Source of the DNA: Stropharia rugosoannulata
Taxonomy: Eukaryota; Basidiomycota; Agaricomycetes; Agaricales; Strophariaceae
NCBI GenBank assembly: GCA_028532985.1
Contig: JANCIK010000007.1
Span: 2,790,001 to 2,854,000, forward strand
Reading direction: 5' to 3'
Length of the DNA: 64,000 bases
The notes under the pieces were generated by a model. The model did not search any database and had not been told where the DNA came from. It worked only from the letters and a program-made list of their open reading frames with translations. This document shows positions 9,044 to 19,730 of the stretch, piece by piece; the stretch's first letter is position 1, and every line of letters begins with the position of its first letter. A program made the translations under genes and the position numbers.

Positions 9044-12000
9044 CGAGATCTCGGTCGTTGAATCCGCCATATGGCTGAATGTTCAAAAATAGCCGACCCT
9101 TCAAGCCCGGCTATATACACTTGGCTACCATTTGGGCTCAAAGACGTCTCTGGATCATGTACATATAAGCAGGGTTACCCAAGGTTACCCAGATGCAATT
9201 GATGTTATGCTGTGCCAGAGCCTGCTGGAGCCTATCAGTACGAGCAGCTTCAATCTCACAGGGCCGATACAGGGCCCTTCAAGGGATGCCGAGATGTAGG
9301 TCCTGAGTGATTTTCTGTCTGACGTAAAGCGCCCGTTCGATGCGTATTATTGGCGTATTAGAGAATGTATAGAGGATCCTGCGTGCGACAGGGGGCATGG
9401 GTGAACAATCTCTGAGAAAATGCAAAGTCCAAACATGTGAAGATGCACATTCAGCTGAATTCAGCGACGGTCTCGCACAGGCTAATGGAGTCGTCCTGAT
9501 GGGCATTACTGAGTGCGGTTGCGGGCAGGTCGAGAAAATGATTTTCAGAAGTGTTCAAGCCGCGACGGGTTGGGTGTGGGTAGGTGTGGGTACATATATC
9601 ATGTAGTTATGGTGAGATCCGGAAAGCTGCTATGCATGAGGACGGACACTCGAAAGCCAGCAGCCGAAGTTAAGCGCAACTCCGAAACGCTTCTGACAAT
9701 TTGGTAGGCAGTACTGTGGCTCCCGAGGTTGCGGTGCAACAGAGATGTTCCCGTACCCACAAAGGGTACGTACTTAGCCCAAAGCTTCAAATAGCTTGTG
9801 TTGTAACACTCGCCTGAGGTAACAAGCCTCTCCTGCCCTAGAAGGCTTGGGCAAGTAACCAGTGGTCTGTACATAGTCTATATTAATTCCATCGCGCATG
9901 ATTTAGTATCGGCATGCCTCATCAAAAATACTTGCCGTGAAACTCAATCCGCGCCCGAAACGGAGGAAACAGCCGCGGCGCTTACTAGTGATCGTGGAGC
10001 GGGAGTACGGGCAGAGTCTACCACCGCTCATATACTGCTATAAGAAGCGTCCTTGCGAGTGTCAAGAAGCAGCAGAGAAACACCAAGATCAAGATCAAGA
10101 TGTACCGAAATTATATCCGGAAAGTCAAGACGTTGATGAGAGACAACGAGAGTGATTGCTGGTGAGAACATCATTACAAACAAAATAAACGGATTATAGC
10201 CTGCCGCCTGCGGTCCACGAGCGCGTGAAATCCACGACGCGCGTCCCGTTGGGCACCAGGACCACAAATCAGCTTTTTTGCAACATGTGATGACGTAGGC
10301 ATGAAATGGGGTTTATTGGCTCAGCAAAGAGAGTCGACGGAATGAGGAGCATAGATGAGACCACGAGAATGTACGGTGAGCCCTCCCCCATATCAGCACG
10401 GAGGTGAGACAGCGATTCAAGACTCTGAAAACAAACAAGGGTTCGAGGACATACGAGTCAGAGTTACGCACCTAGTTGTTAGATGTCGAGATAGCTTCGA
10501 CCGGAGATGGTAGACCGCGGTTGAAACTGAATATGAGTCTGTATAGAGGGTCCGAATCGAGGCAAAGAGACGATCTGAATGACTCTGAAGATAGGAAACC
10601 CTATCAAGATCAGGAAAGAAATACGAATCAAAACACGGAACCAATTTTTTGAGGTTGAGCATATTTCATAAACCAGAATAACAGAGTGGCACCCGCGTCA
10701 TGCGTCCGAAAGGTAGCATATATGTGCGTTAATGGACTGGTGTTCGAATAGAAAACAGCTTATATGCGCACTATTTAGTCGTGAAGAAGCTCATGGCTCC
10801 GAAAGGTCAATTTAGAATGGTCTTCTAGGTATTCAAGGACTGTGTATGACCGCATAGCTCGGCTGGATAGTAGCATATATGCGCGTTATTGAGAGCTTTC
10901 GGTTAGATAACAGCATATATGCGCACTATTCAGCCATGAGTAATGTCGTGGATGGGTCTCTTATGCACAAAGTAGCATATATTGCGGCATACAGGCATTA
11001 TTTCAAAGAGGTTCAGTTGGATACGATCTTTTATTAGGGAGAATGCTTACCGCATCGAGCAGACCGTTTTCTGGTAATATCAAAGCGAATTGAAGGCGAA
11101 AGACTTCCCTTATAAGTTACAATGTCGTACAAATCAGTACAGATTGAGGGTTTATGTAGGAAGTCTGGAGAAGATGTGAAGGGGCATGTTGGGGCCCGAT
11201 AGGTGGATGTAAAAGAAGAAGAGGCGTCAACGACCAAACGCTCATTTCAGGGGCTAGCGGAAGTTGCCGATGCTTGACTGCCAAAACGGGAAGGTATTCA
11301 TCTATTCTTGGATTGTTCAACTTCCTCGCCGCAGTCCTTCAGCTTCAGTTTGCATCCAATCGCTTTCTCAGTTTTCAACGTCTGCGTGTGCTTGTGCATC
11401 TAGCTGAAAGTCAACTGTAAGATTTCCTCCTGGATACTTTATGCGAGTGATACTTAACTATACGGAGTCACGTAGGTTCCAGTCCCCGCCACAGGTGCCG
11501 CTAGTGGGTGCCGCAGGAATAAATTAACTTCTCTCTTAACTTACCAGACATCGTAACGCTCTGGTGACTCAAAATCCGCTTGAATGCTTCCTGCACGTAG
11601 AATGTTAGGCGTACCTTCGTCTCAGGGCCTCCGGCTTTCAAAAAACAGATGCATAAAACACAGCCATACCCTGTGATACCTCTCGCCTGCATATCAGTGT
11701 TATGAATGTAGCTAATGAATCTGGAGGCCAGAAAAGCTAAAGATTCAACCAAATGAATACTGCTATCTCCTTCAGCAACATTGTGGGGACGGATCTTGTC
11801 CGTCTGCGTCTGTAAATGATCATGATGGTCCAATGGAGAATACAGACGACCATTGGCCTAAATTCATGATGTATGAAGGTGGAGCTTACGTGGCTGAGAA
11901 GAGCCCGCATTTGCGGCTTCTCGAAAAACGCAAATCATTAAATGTACGCTCTGGAGAGCTAGACCATTTAGTCGGTACAGAGCTAACCAATTCTACCGCC

Positions 12001-12709
12001 TATTGACTCATACATGCATGACAGCTTGAAGCAATATATTCACCCTTCACGCCGCAATTTTGGCCACTTCAAGTTGATATGATTCTGCACTAATAAGCAC
12101 ATAAGCAAGATGGTTTGCGACTCCAGGATCGGTATGGAATCCCTGTCCGACCATGATTATAAATCTACGCTCTTGCTGACAAACAGACTGATTACAATTT
12201 TTTCATTTGAATGCCACTCAGCCACTGACTGCTACATACTACTGACTGCCAGTGACCACAAACGGCTTGAATATACACGGCTGTACCTTTCCCCTTTCCT
12301 TACGCCTAAGAGAATGTACCAAGCCAGTCCACGCGTGGTCCTGCATGCTCCCGCCGCTCGAGCCTCGCGCTCGTGCCCTTCCCACCTGCCAGGCGGACCA
12401 TGACAGACCACAAAGGGCAAAACCAAGCGGCCGCTTCCGGCGCCGGCATCGGCGCGCACTTTATATGGACTAGCCAGCGCCGCGGTTTCCAACATGTTCC
12501 GCCCATTAAAGCTCACTAGCTGGAGTCTTGGTCCACTTACGTGGAATGCAGGAAGCAATATGACGACATAATGGTACCATTTGACCAAGAAACGTCCAAC
12601 TTGACAGCCCCGTACATTATATGTAAGCGCTGGGACTGGAAACTACCTGAAGGGCGAGTTCCGAGGTGTGTCAGCCCGGACTCTGGGCGGATAAAGGTTG
12701 GATCTCATC
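9044..12709. other. Long intergenic region between the two arms of the A-E cluster
   Basis: 3.7 kb without a supportable gene. The longest frame (11501-11833, minus, 110 codons) has no recognisable features and no clear splice partners. The region contains the degenerate GCATATATGC repeat described separately (10715-11002). A GC-rich stretch at about 12430-12460 begins the approach to the next gene. Confidence 0.5.
10715..11002. repeat. Five degenerate copies of a GCATATATGCGC-containing repeat
   Basis: Copies begin near 10715, 10757, 10872, 10912 and 10973. The shared core is AGCATATATGCGC followed by an RYTATT-like tail; the inner GCATATATGC is itself palindromic. Spacing is irregular (42, 115, 40 and 61 bases). 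Flanking sequence such as TCCGAAAGG also recurs (about 10705 and 10799), suggesting an eroded tandem duplication rather than a protein-coding repeat. Confidence 0.55.
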
Positions 12710-12715
12710 CACGTG
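12710..12715. promoter_or_regulatory. CACGTG E-box upstream of the cystathionine gamma-lyase gene
   Basis: A perfect CACGTG palindrome 184 bases before the ATG. In yeasts Cbf1 binds this core at sulfur-amino-acid genes; a similar role here is inference from position and target only. Confidence 0.3.
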
Positions 12716-12898
12716 GGTAGATCTCCGTCAGCGAGCTCGTCATTATTTGCAATCTGCAACCTTGACCCGCGCCGTACCCGCCGCGCATAATTGCGTGTCG
12801 CTCAGGCAAAATGATCTGCTATTTAATAAATTTCCGCCCGGGCTGACAATTTCTCTACCCTTCCTACTCCCTCCTACCACCCACCTCATACCGCCGCT

Positions 12899-14357
12899 AT
12901 GTCGCCTTCAATCGATCTATCCAACGGCGTCGCTCACAGTAACGGGGTCCACCATGTAAACGGCCTCAAGAAGCCCGTTGACGGCTTTGGGACACGCGCA
13001 ATCCATGTAGGCTCCGAGCCCAACGAGGAGACTGGCGCAGTCATCCCTGCCATCTCCCTGAGTACAACGTACAAGCAATCAGCCATTGGTGTACACAAGG
13101 TATGTGCCAGTGCGTTCTTCACAATAGCATGTGCTGATATATTAACAGGGCTACGAATATTCGCGCTCGGGAAACCCGAACCGCAACGCACTCGAAGCTA
13201 CACTTGCCTCCATCGAATCTGGTGGCGCAGAGGGCCTCGCCTTCGCTTCAGGCTCCGCGACGACAGCAACCGTGCTTCAGAGCCTTGGCCCCGGTGCCCA
13301 CATCGTCTCCGTCAACGACGTCTACGGAGGCACCTTCCGTTACATCCGCCGAGTGGCTGCCGAAAACCAAGGACTTGACGCAACTTTCCTCGACCTCGAG
13401 ACCGCAAGTGATGAGCATATTCTGGGAGCAATCCGGGAAAACACAAAGGTATGCTGTGCATTGTGTCATAGCTCGCAATGTGCTAATTTTATGCCATAGC
13501 TTATTTGGATCGAATCCCCCACTAACCCCACCTTGCGTCTGATCGACATCGCTCGCGTCGCTCGCCTTGCGCACGAACACCCCTCCTCGCCCCTCGTCCT
13601 TGTCGACAACACATTCCTGTCACCTTTCTACTCTTCTCCACTCCTACTCGGTGCTGATATCGTCATGCACTCTCTTACAAAATATGTCAACGGACATTCT
13701 GACGTCGTAATGGGTGCTCTCATTCTCCCTGCCTCCCCAAAACATGCGGCCGTGGCCACCAAGCTGCGCTTCCTCCAAAATGCCATCGGCGCCGTGCCCA
13801 GTCCATACGACTCATGGCTCGCTCAGCGCGGCGCTAAGACGCTGCACCTGCGCATGAAGGCGCACGGCCTCAACGCGCTCGCCGTCGCTCGCGCGCTCGA
13901 GCTTGAGGAGGGTGTCGAGGAAGTCGTGTACCCCGGTCTCCCAGGCCGCACTGTATCCTCGCGCAAGAAGTACCTTCTCGCCTGGCGCGTGCTCTCACCG
14001 CATGCCAAGCGGTGGATCTTGTCCCTGCCTTTGTCTGCCGGTGCGGATGAAGACACACCGCCCGCGGCGGGCTTTCCTTTCAGCGGCATGGTCTCCTTCC
14101 GCATCCGTGGTGGCCTCAAGGAGGCTGACTCTTTCCTCACGTCGACGCGCCTTTTCTCGCTTGCTGAGAGTCTGGGTGGCGTTGAGAGTCTCGCAGAGCA
14201 CCCCGCGCAGATGACGCACGGCTCCATACCCGAGGCGGAGCGTGCGTTGCTTGGAATTGGCGACAACCTCGTCAGGTTGAGTGTAGGTGTCGAGGAGGAA
14301 GAGGATCTTGTGGCTGATGTGCTGCGCGCGGTGAGGGAGGCGACTGGGACGGCTTGA
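12899..14357 (+). CDS. CYS3: Cystathionine gamma-lyase
   Basis: PLP enzyme of reverse transsulfuration that cleaves cystathionine to cysteine, 2-oxobutyrate and ammonia in the cytosol. Three exons (12899-13099, 13149-13448, 13500-14357) give 452 residues. Visible landmarks are GFGTRAIHVGSEPN near the start, YSRSGNPNRNALE, the FASGSATTATVLQ cofactor loop, SPTNPTLRL, the conserved D of LVDNTF, and the Schiff-base lysine in HSLTKYVNGHSD. The C-terminal half has SFRIRGG and the AEHPAQMTHGS substrate loop. The segment GRTVSSRKKYLLAWRVL departs from the usual SHPQH-type sequence at this site, which may be a lineage feature. The start was chosen because the frame opens there and intron phases agree. 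It separates the minus-strand and plus-strand arms of the A-E family but is unrelated to them. Confidence 0.93.
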
Positions 14358-15153
14358 ATCATGTAATGAATTTTGAGACCAACACTTGATACCCTCCTAC
14401 TGTAGATAACTAGCTAATTTATTTTTCCCCGATTGTACTTAGATTAGTCGCCTACATAACATGAATGCATAGATATAACCTGGGTAGCACTTCACAGCGC
14501 TTAGCAGGGCCGGCGGGACCCACACAGTTAAATAATGGTAATTGCATAGCGAAGAAAGAGAATGAGTAACCTCTAAAGGAAGCCGGTGACCCGAAAGGGG
14601 TAAAAGATAACAGAATGATGATGAGGTTGTATGCAACAGTAAGTGCGTCAGCCCGTGCTGGAACTGCCTCTTGAGTATGACTCATATGACCTCAACTGCG
14701 CCGAACAAACTGTTTCGCGCCCGCTCGAGTGGGCGCTGATATGATGCAGAACGCGTAAAGAGCGGGTATTTAAAAATAACTTTCGCGAAATCGCCGCCCG
14801 TGAAAAGGAAGAGAAAAGCACTACTTGGAACGCAGTAAATAGTACTCTATAAGCGTCGAATGAAATGAATTAGAAAAATTTCACGTTGACTTAATTCTTT
14901 TGTGATTCTTGTTAAACTGACCATTTTAATGTGCATTTTTCAAATTTTAATACATAAGTTTGCATAACCCAAGACAGGCAGTCACTGTGCTGAAGCGCAT
15001 TGAAGTGAAAGACGGAAAAAATTGCGAAGATCCCTGATGACGGGCTCGGGAAATGGCCTACACAGTCGGATATAGCAGATAAGCAGTACACTCCGTTAAC
15101 AGCGAGTGCGGAACAAGCCATGCTGCGTGAGCGGTAATTATACTCTTTATTCT
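14358..15153. other. Intergenic, no gene seen
   Basis: AT-rich spacer downstream of the lyase gene; no convincing reading frame or RNA gene. Confidence 0.5.
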
Positions 15154-15207
15154 TATATATAATATTCTAATTCTCTGAGACCTGAGCTCTCCTACGGCTG
15201 GTCCGTC
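15154..15207 (+). promoter_or_regulatory. Promoter of gene D: TATA box plus conserved leader
   Basis: TATATATAA lies at 15154-15162 and ACGGCTGGTCCGTC at 15194-15207, directly before the ATG. The distance between the box and the ATG is only about 50 bases, so the 5' UTR must be very short. Confidence 0.65.
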
Positions 15208-16377
15208 ATGGTACTTTCTACCCGAGCCGGCCTCGTAACCACCTTATTCACTGCCATCTTTTGTGTTGGATTACTCACACTTGCAGGTGCAGCTCCCATT
15301 ACGCACAGGGAATCAGGACTATCATACGGCTATGACTACATGCATCATCAAATCTCTGCTTGTACCTTCTCAGCGCGCCAAAGCGAGGGCGCCTCCATGA
15401 GTACAAGAAGTGTCCCAAACACCCTGTGTCAGAACAACTCAGTAGAGATGGTGACATTAGTGAGGCGAGGACTTGGTGCTAAGATTAGAAACTTCTTTCG
15501 GGTGAGAGTCATCAGCCTGATATCTGAATTTGCTATAACTCCTTGTTCTCAAAACAGAAAATCGGTCACGGTATTGCGCACGGCGAGTACTATTTCACGT
15601 CTTCTGAAACCATGGCAGAATTTTTGACGTCGTTGGACAGCTTTCCATAAGGTTGTTAATAGTGTGAAGAATGGTAGGCATTACAATCCACGAGAAGGTC
15701 TTAGTGAAACTGAGTTTACTCGTTGCTTATAGCGGTCCACACTGTGGTGCATGCAGTTGTGCATGGTAAGCATCGCCAACTTGTATGGACTAAGATAGGT
15801 GAACGGTAATATTGTTTGCACAGTGGCGAAGAAAATAGCACATGGCGTCGTGACTGGTGAGTGGTTTGATATTTAAATTTGAGAATTGGTACTCAAGGTC
15901 TTGCGCAGTGGCGAAAAAGGTTGCGAAAGGCGTTGTAACAGGTAAGTGTCCCCAGGAGAAGTTGTATCTTGTTGTGTCGCCATTCAACCATATTTTTCTC
16001 GTTCAGTGGCAAAGAAAGTGGCCAAGGGCGTTACAACTGGTGAGTGTCTGAAGATTTGCTAAAACAATGATTAGAAACTTACTACGAATAACAATAATGC
16101 AGCTGCGAAGAAAGTGTGGCACTTCGCCAAGACTGTCGGCGCTGCAGCAGTGAAGTTCGGCATGAAGTTATACGCAACTGGAGAGAAAATTGTAGCCAAA
16201 GTTGCTGGATTCTTCCCTGAGTTCGGCGGGAAGGCCATTGAGAGGGCTCTGAGCCTCCATGCCAAGGTAGTAAACGCCATTTCCGACAAGATCCACGTCA
16301 AATTGCCAGGTAAACTTGCGAAGGGAGTGAGCGTTCTGAATAAGATAAATAAATACAGTGGATATGTCCCCCTGTAG
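15208..16377 (+). CDS. Modular amphipathic-repeat secreted protein, paralog D
   Basis: Eight exons: 15208-15501, 15558-15582, 15641-15673, 15733-15765, 15824-15856, 15909-15941, 16007-16039 and 16103-16377; 252 residues. A signal peptide (MVLSTRAGLVTTLF...) precedes APITHRE. The pro-region ends in VRRGLGAKIRNFFR. A 25-base exon (KIGHGIAH) is followed by five 33-base exons: AFHKVVNSVKN, AVHTVVHAVVH, VAKKIAHGVVT, VAKKVAKGVVT and VAKKVAKGVTT. The last exon is a 91-residue domain (VWHFAKTVGAAAVKFG, FFPEFGGKAIERAL, ISDKIHVKLPGKLAKG, SGYVPL) alignable with the C-terminal domain of A-C. The donor after the 25-base exon is GCGAGT, a non-canonical GC donor; gene E has GTGAGT at the same place. Skipping that exon would shift the frame. 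Confidence 0.82.
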
Positions 16378-16863
16378 AACCATAAATTTTTACTAGGTCG
16401 TCAATGTGTTTCTTGCTTGAGCTGCACCTACCGTGGGCCTGTGACCCTTGGTACCCCGTAGCGAGTCGCTCAAGTAGACATGCCGAGCAATCCCTAATTA
16501 GCGACTGTCTCCGTCAGAATCACCCACAGAACAAAACAAAAAATCAAGATTTTGATTATTTCACTGACTGTCCCTGTGCACCGAGCACCATCAAGCTGCG
16601 ACCACCTTCGTTTCCTCTTTTCTGACTTCTATAAATAAACTGACATGATTCATGATGCCGATGATTGACGATCATGGCGCTTCCTAGGAACACATTCAAT
16701 TTGAAGGCAGTGGCAGACAGTGGCGTCACACAACCTACGTACAAAAGCATCAAACGTGCAGTGCGCGGAATAACAGGGCTAACCCAGTCGATCAGGAAAA
16801 ACCGGTGCAAACGAAATAGCGAAGGCGCTCACCCACGGGCCGTTTGAATTTGTATAGCCTTCC
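16378..16863. other. Intergenic, no gene seen
   Basis: Spacer between genes D and E. A 60-codon frame at 16665 has no recognisable features. Confidence 0.5.
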
Positions 16864-16933
16864 TATATAATAGGTAGTAAGCAGTCGTCATCAGATTTAG
16901 AGCCCTGGAGTTTCGCTACACGGCTGGTCCGTC
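16864..16933 (+). promoter_or_regulatory. Promoter of gene E: TATA box plus conserved leader
   Basis: TATATAA lies at 16864-16870 and ACGGCTGGTCCGTC at 16920-16933, immediately before the ATG. An in-frame TAG a few codons upstream supports this ATG as the true start. Confidence 0.65.
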
Positions 16934-17806
16934 ATGCTACTACGCTTCACTCGAGCTGGCCTCGTTATCTTCATCCTCATCCTCTTCTCTGAGCTTCTCT
17001 CCACTGTTCATGCGGCACCAGTATCAAGCAGGCAAACAGAATTGACATATAGCGATCGTAATAGTGTACCAATCTCTCCAGCTTCGACTATAGTTTTCTC
17101 GAAGGATGAAGGCACCATAGGACGCCTGCTCCCTTATCCGCAGGTTAACGCCTCGATAGAAACACTCGAAAGGCGGGGTCTCGGCGCCAAAATTAGAGAG
17201 GCCTTTCATGTACGTCATTTTATGTTGGTTTCTGCTTGTATACTGAAATTCCGCTGCGAACGCAGAAAGTTGCTCATGGTATTGAACATGGTGAGTTTGA
17301 CCACATTCCTTGGTCTTCATATAGCTGACTGCCTTATTCCTCAGTGGCACACGCAGTTGCTCATGGTGAGTGTTTCTGTTCTTGCAGTGGTATCCAGGTT
17401 GCAGAACCACATTCACTTCCACACAGTGGCCACAACGGTTGCGAAAAAAGTTGCTTCTGGGGTAACAACTGGTGAGTCAAGCGACTTTATCAAAAGTCCG
17501 TCCTCACGACGATGATCACTGTCTCTTTCAGCCGCAAAGAAAGTATGGCATGCAGCGAAGACAGTCGGCGCCGAGGCAGTCAAATTTGGTACGAAGCTAT
17601 ACGCGACCGGAGAGAAACTTGTTGCCAAAGCTGCTGGATTCTTCCCGGAGTTTGGTGGAAAGGCTATGGAGAGGGCACTGACCCTCCATTCCGACCTCGT
17701 CAACAAGATTTCTGACAGCATTCACACCAAATTGCCAGCCAGGCTTGCCAAGGGAGTGGGTGTCCTAAATAAAGTAAACAAAGTCAGCGGCAAAGTTCCA
17801 ATATAA
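16934..17806 (+). CDS. Modular amphipathic-repeat secreted protein, paralog E
   Basis: Five exons: 16934-17209, 17266-17290, 17345-17365, 17427-17471 and 17532-17806; 213 residues, the shortest member. A signal peptide is followed by APVSSRQ; the pro-region ends ERRGLGAKIREAFH. The repeat exons are 25 bases (KVAHGIEH), 21 bases (VAHAVAH) and 45 bases (VATTVAKKVASGVTT). They are fewer than in D but still carry the alternating hydrophobic and lysine/histidine pattern. The C-terminal domain is very close to that of D (KKVWHAAKTVGAEAVKFG, FFPEFGGKAMERAL). A TTGCAG-TGGTATCCAG segment at about 17379-17395 may be a lost exon. D and E form a tandem pair and a subfamily distinct from A-C. Confidence 0.8.
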
Positions 17807-18223
17807 AATTAATTGCAATGAGAGGTCGCTGAGTAGGTCGCGAGGAAGGCATACAGAGAAGATGAAGTAGTAGCTTTATAAACCAATATACGTAGTATGA
17901 GCCACTTCTGCATCCTGTGAGCTCAGAACGCATGAACTTTGGCATATTGAACGGTGACCGGTGAGTTTCAAGCCAGTAGTTGACAAGCAGTATTGCAGCA
18001 GTGTTCGAGTAACGGCAGAATCACTTGGATAGTTTACTCTTCAGTGAATCTGCAGAATAGTTGGCTCAGACTTTCGCTGAGAGGGGCAGGAGAAGCATGT
18101 GCATGAACATTCTCAGTATTCAAGCGGAGCTCATGTTCTGATGGATGCCGACATCTAAGTTACAAGCGCCGCTTCATGCCCACAACTGCCAAGACACTTC
18201 CCGACTTTTCACCCCTAACTACC
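17807..18223. other. Intergenic, no gene seen
   Basis: Spacer between gene E and the next gene. An in-frame upstream ATG at 18176 could extend the next protein by 16 residues. Confidence 0.5.
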
Positions 18224-18765
18224 ATGTCGTCAGACAAGAGGCGTCCCGCCAATTATTCTGAAGATGACTCCACCGACGAGAAGGAGCACTTACTCTCTGA
18301 AGAATCATCTGATGTCTCTGAGTCTCGTTCACCTTCCCCCGAGCCTCAGCCATTGGACCCGCGCTTCAATCGCCCCACCCCTTCACCCTTCAAGCGCGCA
18401 GCGCTCCTGATCTTCATTGCGCTTCTGGTTTGGGCAGGATTCTATCTTCGCTCTGGCTTACTGGAAGCGAAGCGCAAGCCACAGATTATATACGCGTCGA
18501 GGCATGTTTCTATCGTTCTGTCTATCGGCGGTCGTGACTAAAGTATATCAGGTATTCCAAGGAACACAAGTACAGGCCTGCTGCCAGCCCCATCATCACC
18601 GAAACGCTTAAAGATGGCCGAATACGCCTGCGCGGTGCTCTCGAAACTCCTACTTCCTTCCCCACCCCACCCGTTCTTAAGAATAAGAAATCGGGAAAAG
18701 GCAAGGGCAAGGGCAAAAACAAGCGCGGTAAAAAGAGCCAGAAAACCGGGAGTAAGAAGCCATGA
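18224..18765 (+). CDS. Small single-pass membrane protein with basic C-terminal tail
   Basis: Two exons (18224-18501 and 18552-18765), 163 residues. The N-terminal half is acidic and serine-rich (DDSTDEKEHLLSEES, then SRSPSPEPQPLDPRFNRPTPSPFKR). One transmembrane helix follows (AALLIFIALLVWAGFYL), and the C-terminal part ends in a lysine/glycine-rich tail (KNKKSGKGKGKGKNKRGKK). The hydrophobic segment is internal and preceded by positive charge, so a type II or tail-like topology is likely. The intron starts GCATGT and ends ATCAG; joining there restores ASR-YSKEHKYRPAASP, so I read it as a GC-AG intron. The ATG at 18224 has a better context (ACCATG) than 18176. Function unknown. Confidence 0.6.
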
Positions 18766-19730
18766 TGTGAGTGCCTGTATTCCTGTTACCCAGTGACCCC
18801 TTAATAACATTAGTTCCCTACAGTATACCCCATTAATTATCCTCAGTAGATGCTTTGTGTAATCCATCAGCGTCCTTATGCACGATCAACACAGTTCTGA
18901 TAAATGATGAAGATACACCTACATAACTCGGTTGTTCCTACTTTTAAATAATGCAAGTCATCAAGCTCCAAGCTTCAAATGCTGAACCCGCAACGCGCAT
19001 GTTGCATGATTGACCTCGGAAGGTAAGTTGATGCCTTGAAGCGTAACTGTCCGTTACCTTGGCAAAGTGATACTGGTCGCGAGATGACTTCTCTGGAAGT
19101 CTTAGGCTCGAAGGTTCGCCCTACTATACGATCTATTGTCATGTCTGGGTAATGGCACTGTCAGTTTTATTTTGCTTTGAGGAGTTCGTCTGCAGCGGCC
19201 AGCCTGGGCGCAACTTTAAGAAATACCCGGCAACAGCCACCAATATTACCCCCTACCTGTTTATGTACTCACTCAGGCCGCCGAGTTACCTGTAGTGGCG
19301 TCAGGACTTGGCGGATGTACATGCTTAATCACTCTAGAGCTATTCAGAGTGAATGATTGATCTACAGGGCCCCTGGATGCGTTCTAGGTGTGTACAGGTA
19401 TGTATGCATTTCTCGACACACCCTCATCTCCCTTCGCGACAAATGCTACAACATTGCTGCAACGTGCCGACGTCGTTGCTCCCCGGTCTCATTACTTACT
19501 CCATATTGAACCAATGATGCTGTTCGTCGTGCAGGACATCGCATTTCTGACTCACACGGAGGGTAATAAGGTGATGACTGCCCGTCGGTTTCACGAATAT
19601 CAAACGATTGACAAGAAATATTTACTTCCATCCATATGTTTATAAAGTAGCCTCAAGACAACTCATACAACCTTCAAACTAATCCCTCTCACGCCGCCAG
19701 TACTAGTTCACGCCCACCTCCCGGAATACT
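18766..19730. other. Intergenic, no gene seen
   Basis: About 960 bases. An 85-codon frame at 19388 shows nothing recognisable. Confidence 0.45.

Noticed and set aside
9640..9760. Segment with CCGAAGTTAAGC and later AGTACTGTGG, reminiscent of 5S rRNA
   Set aside because: The spacing between the two blocks is about twice that in 5S rRNA and no stems can be paired.
11501..11833. 110-codon minus-strand frame
   Set aside because: No signal peptide, domain or plausible splice partners; consistent with chance.
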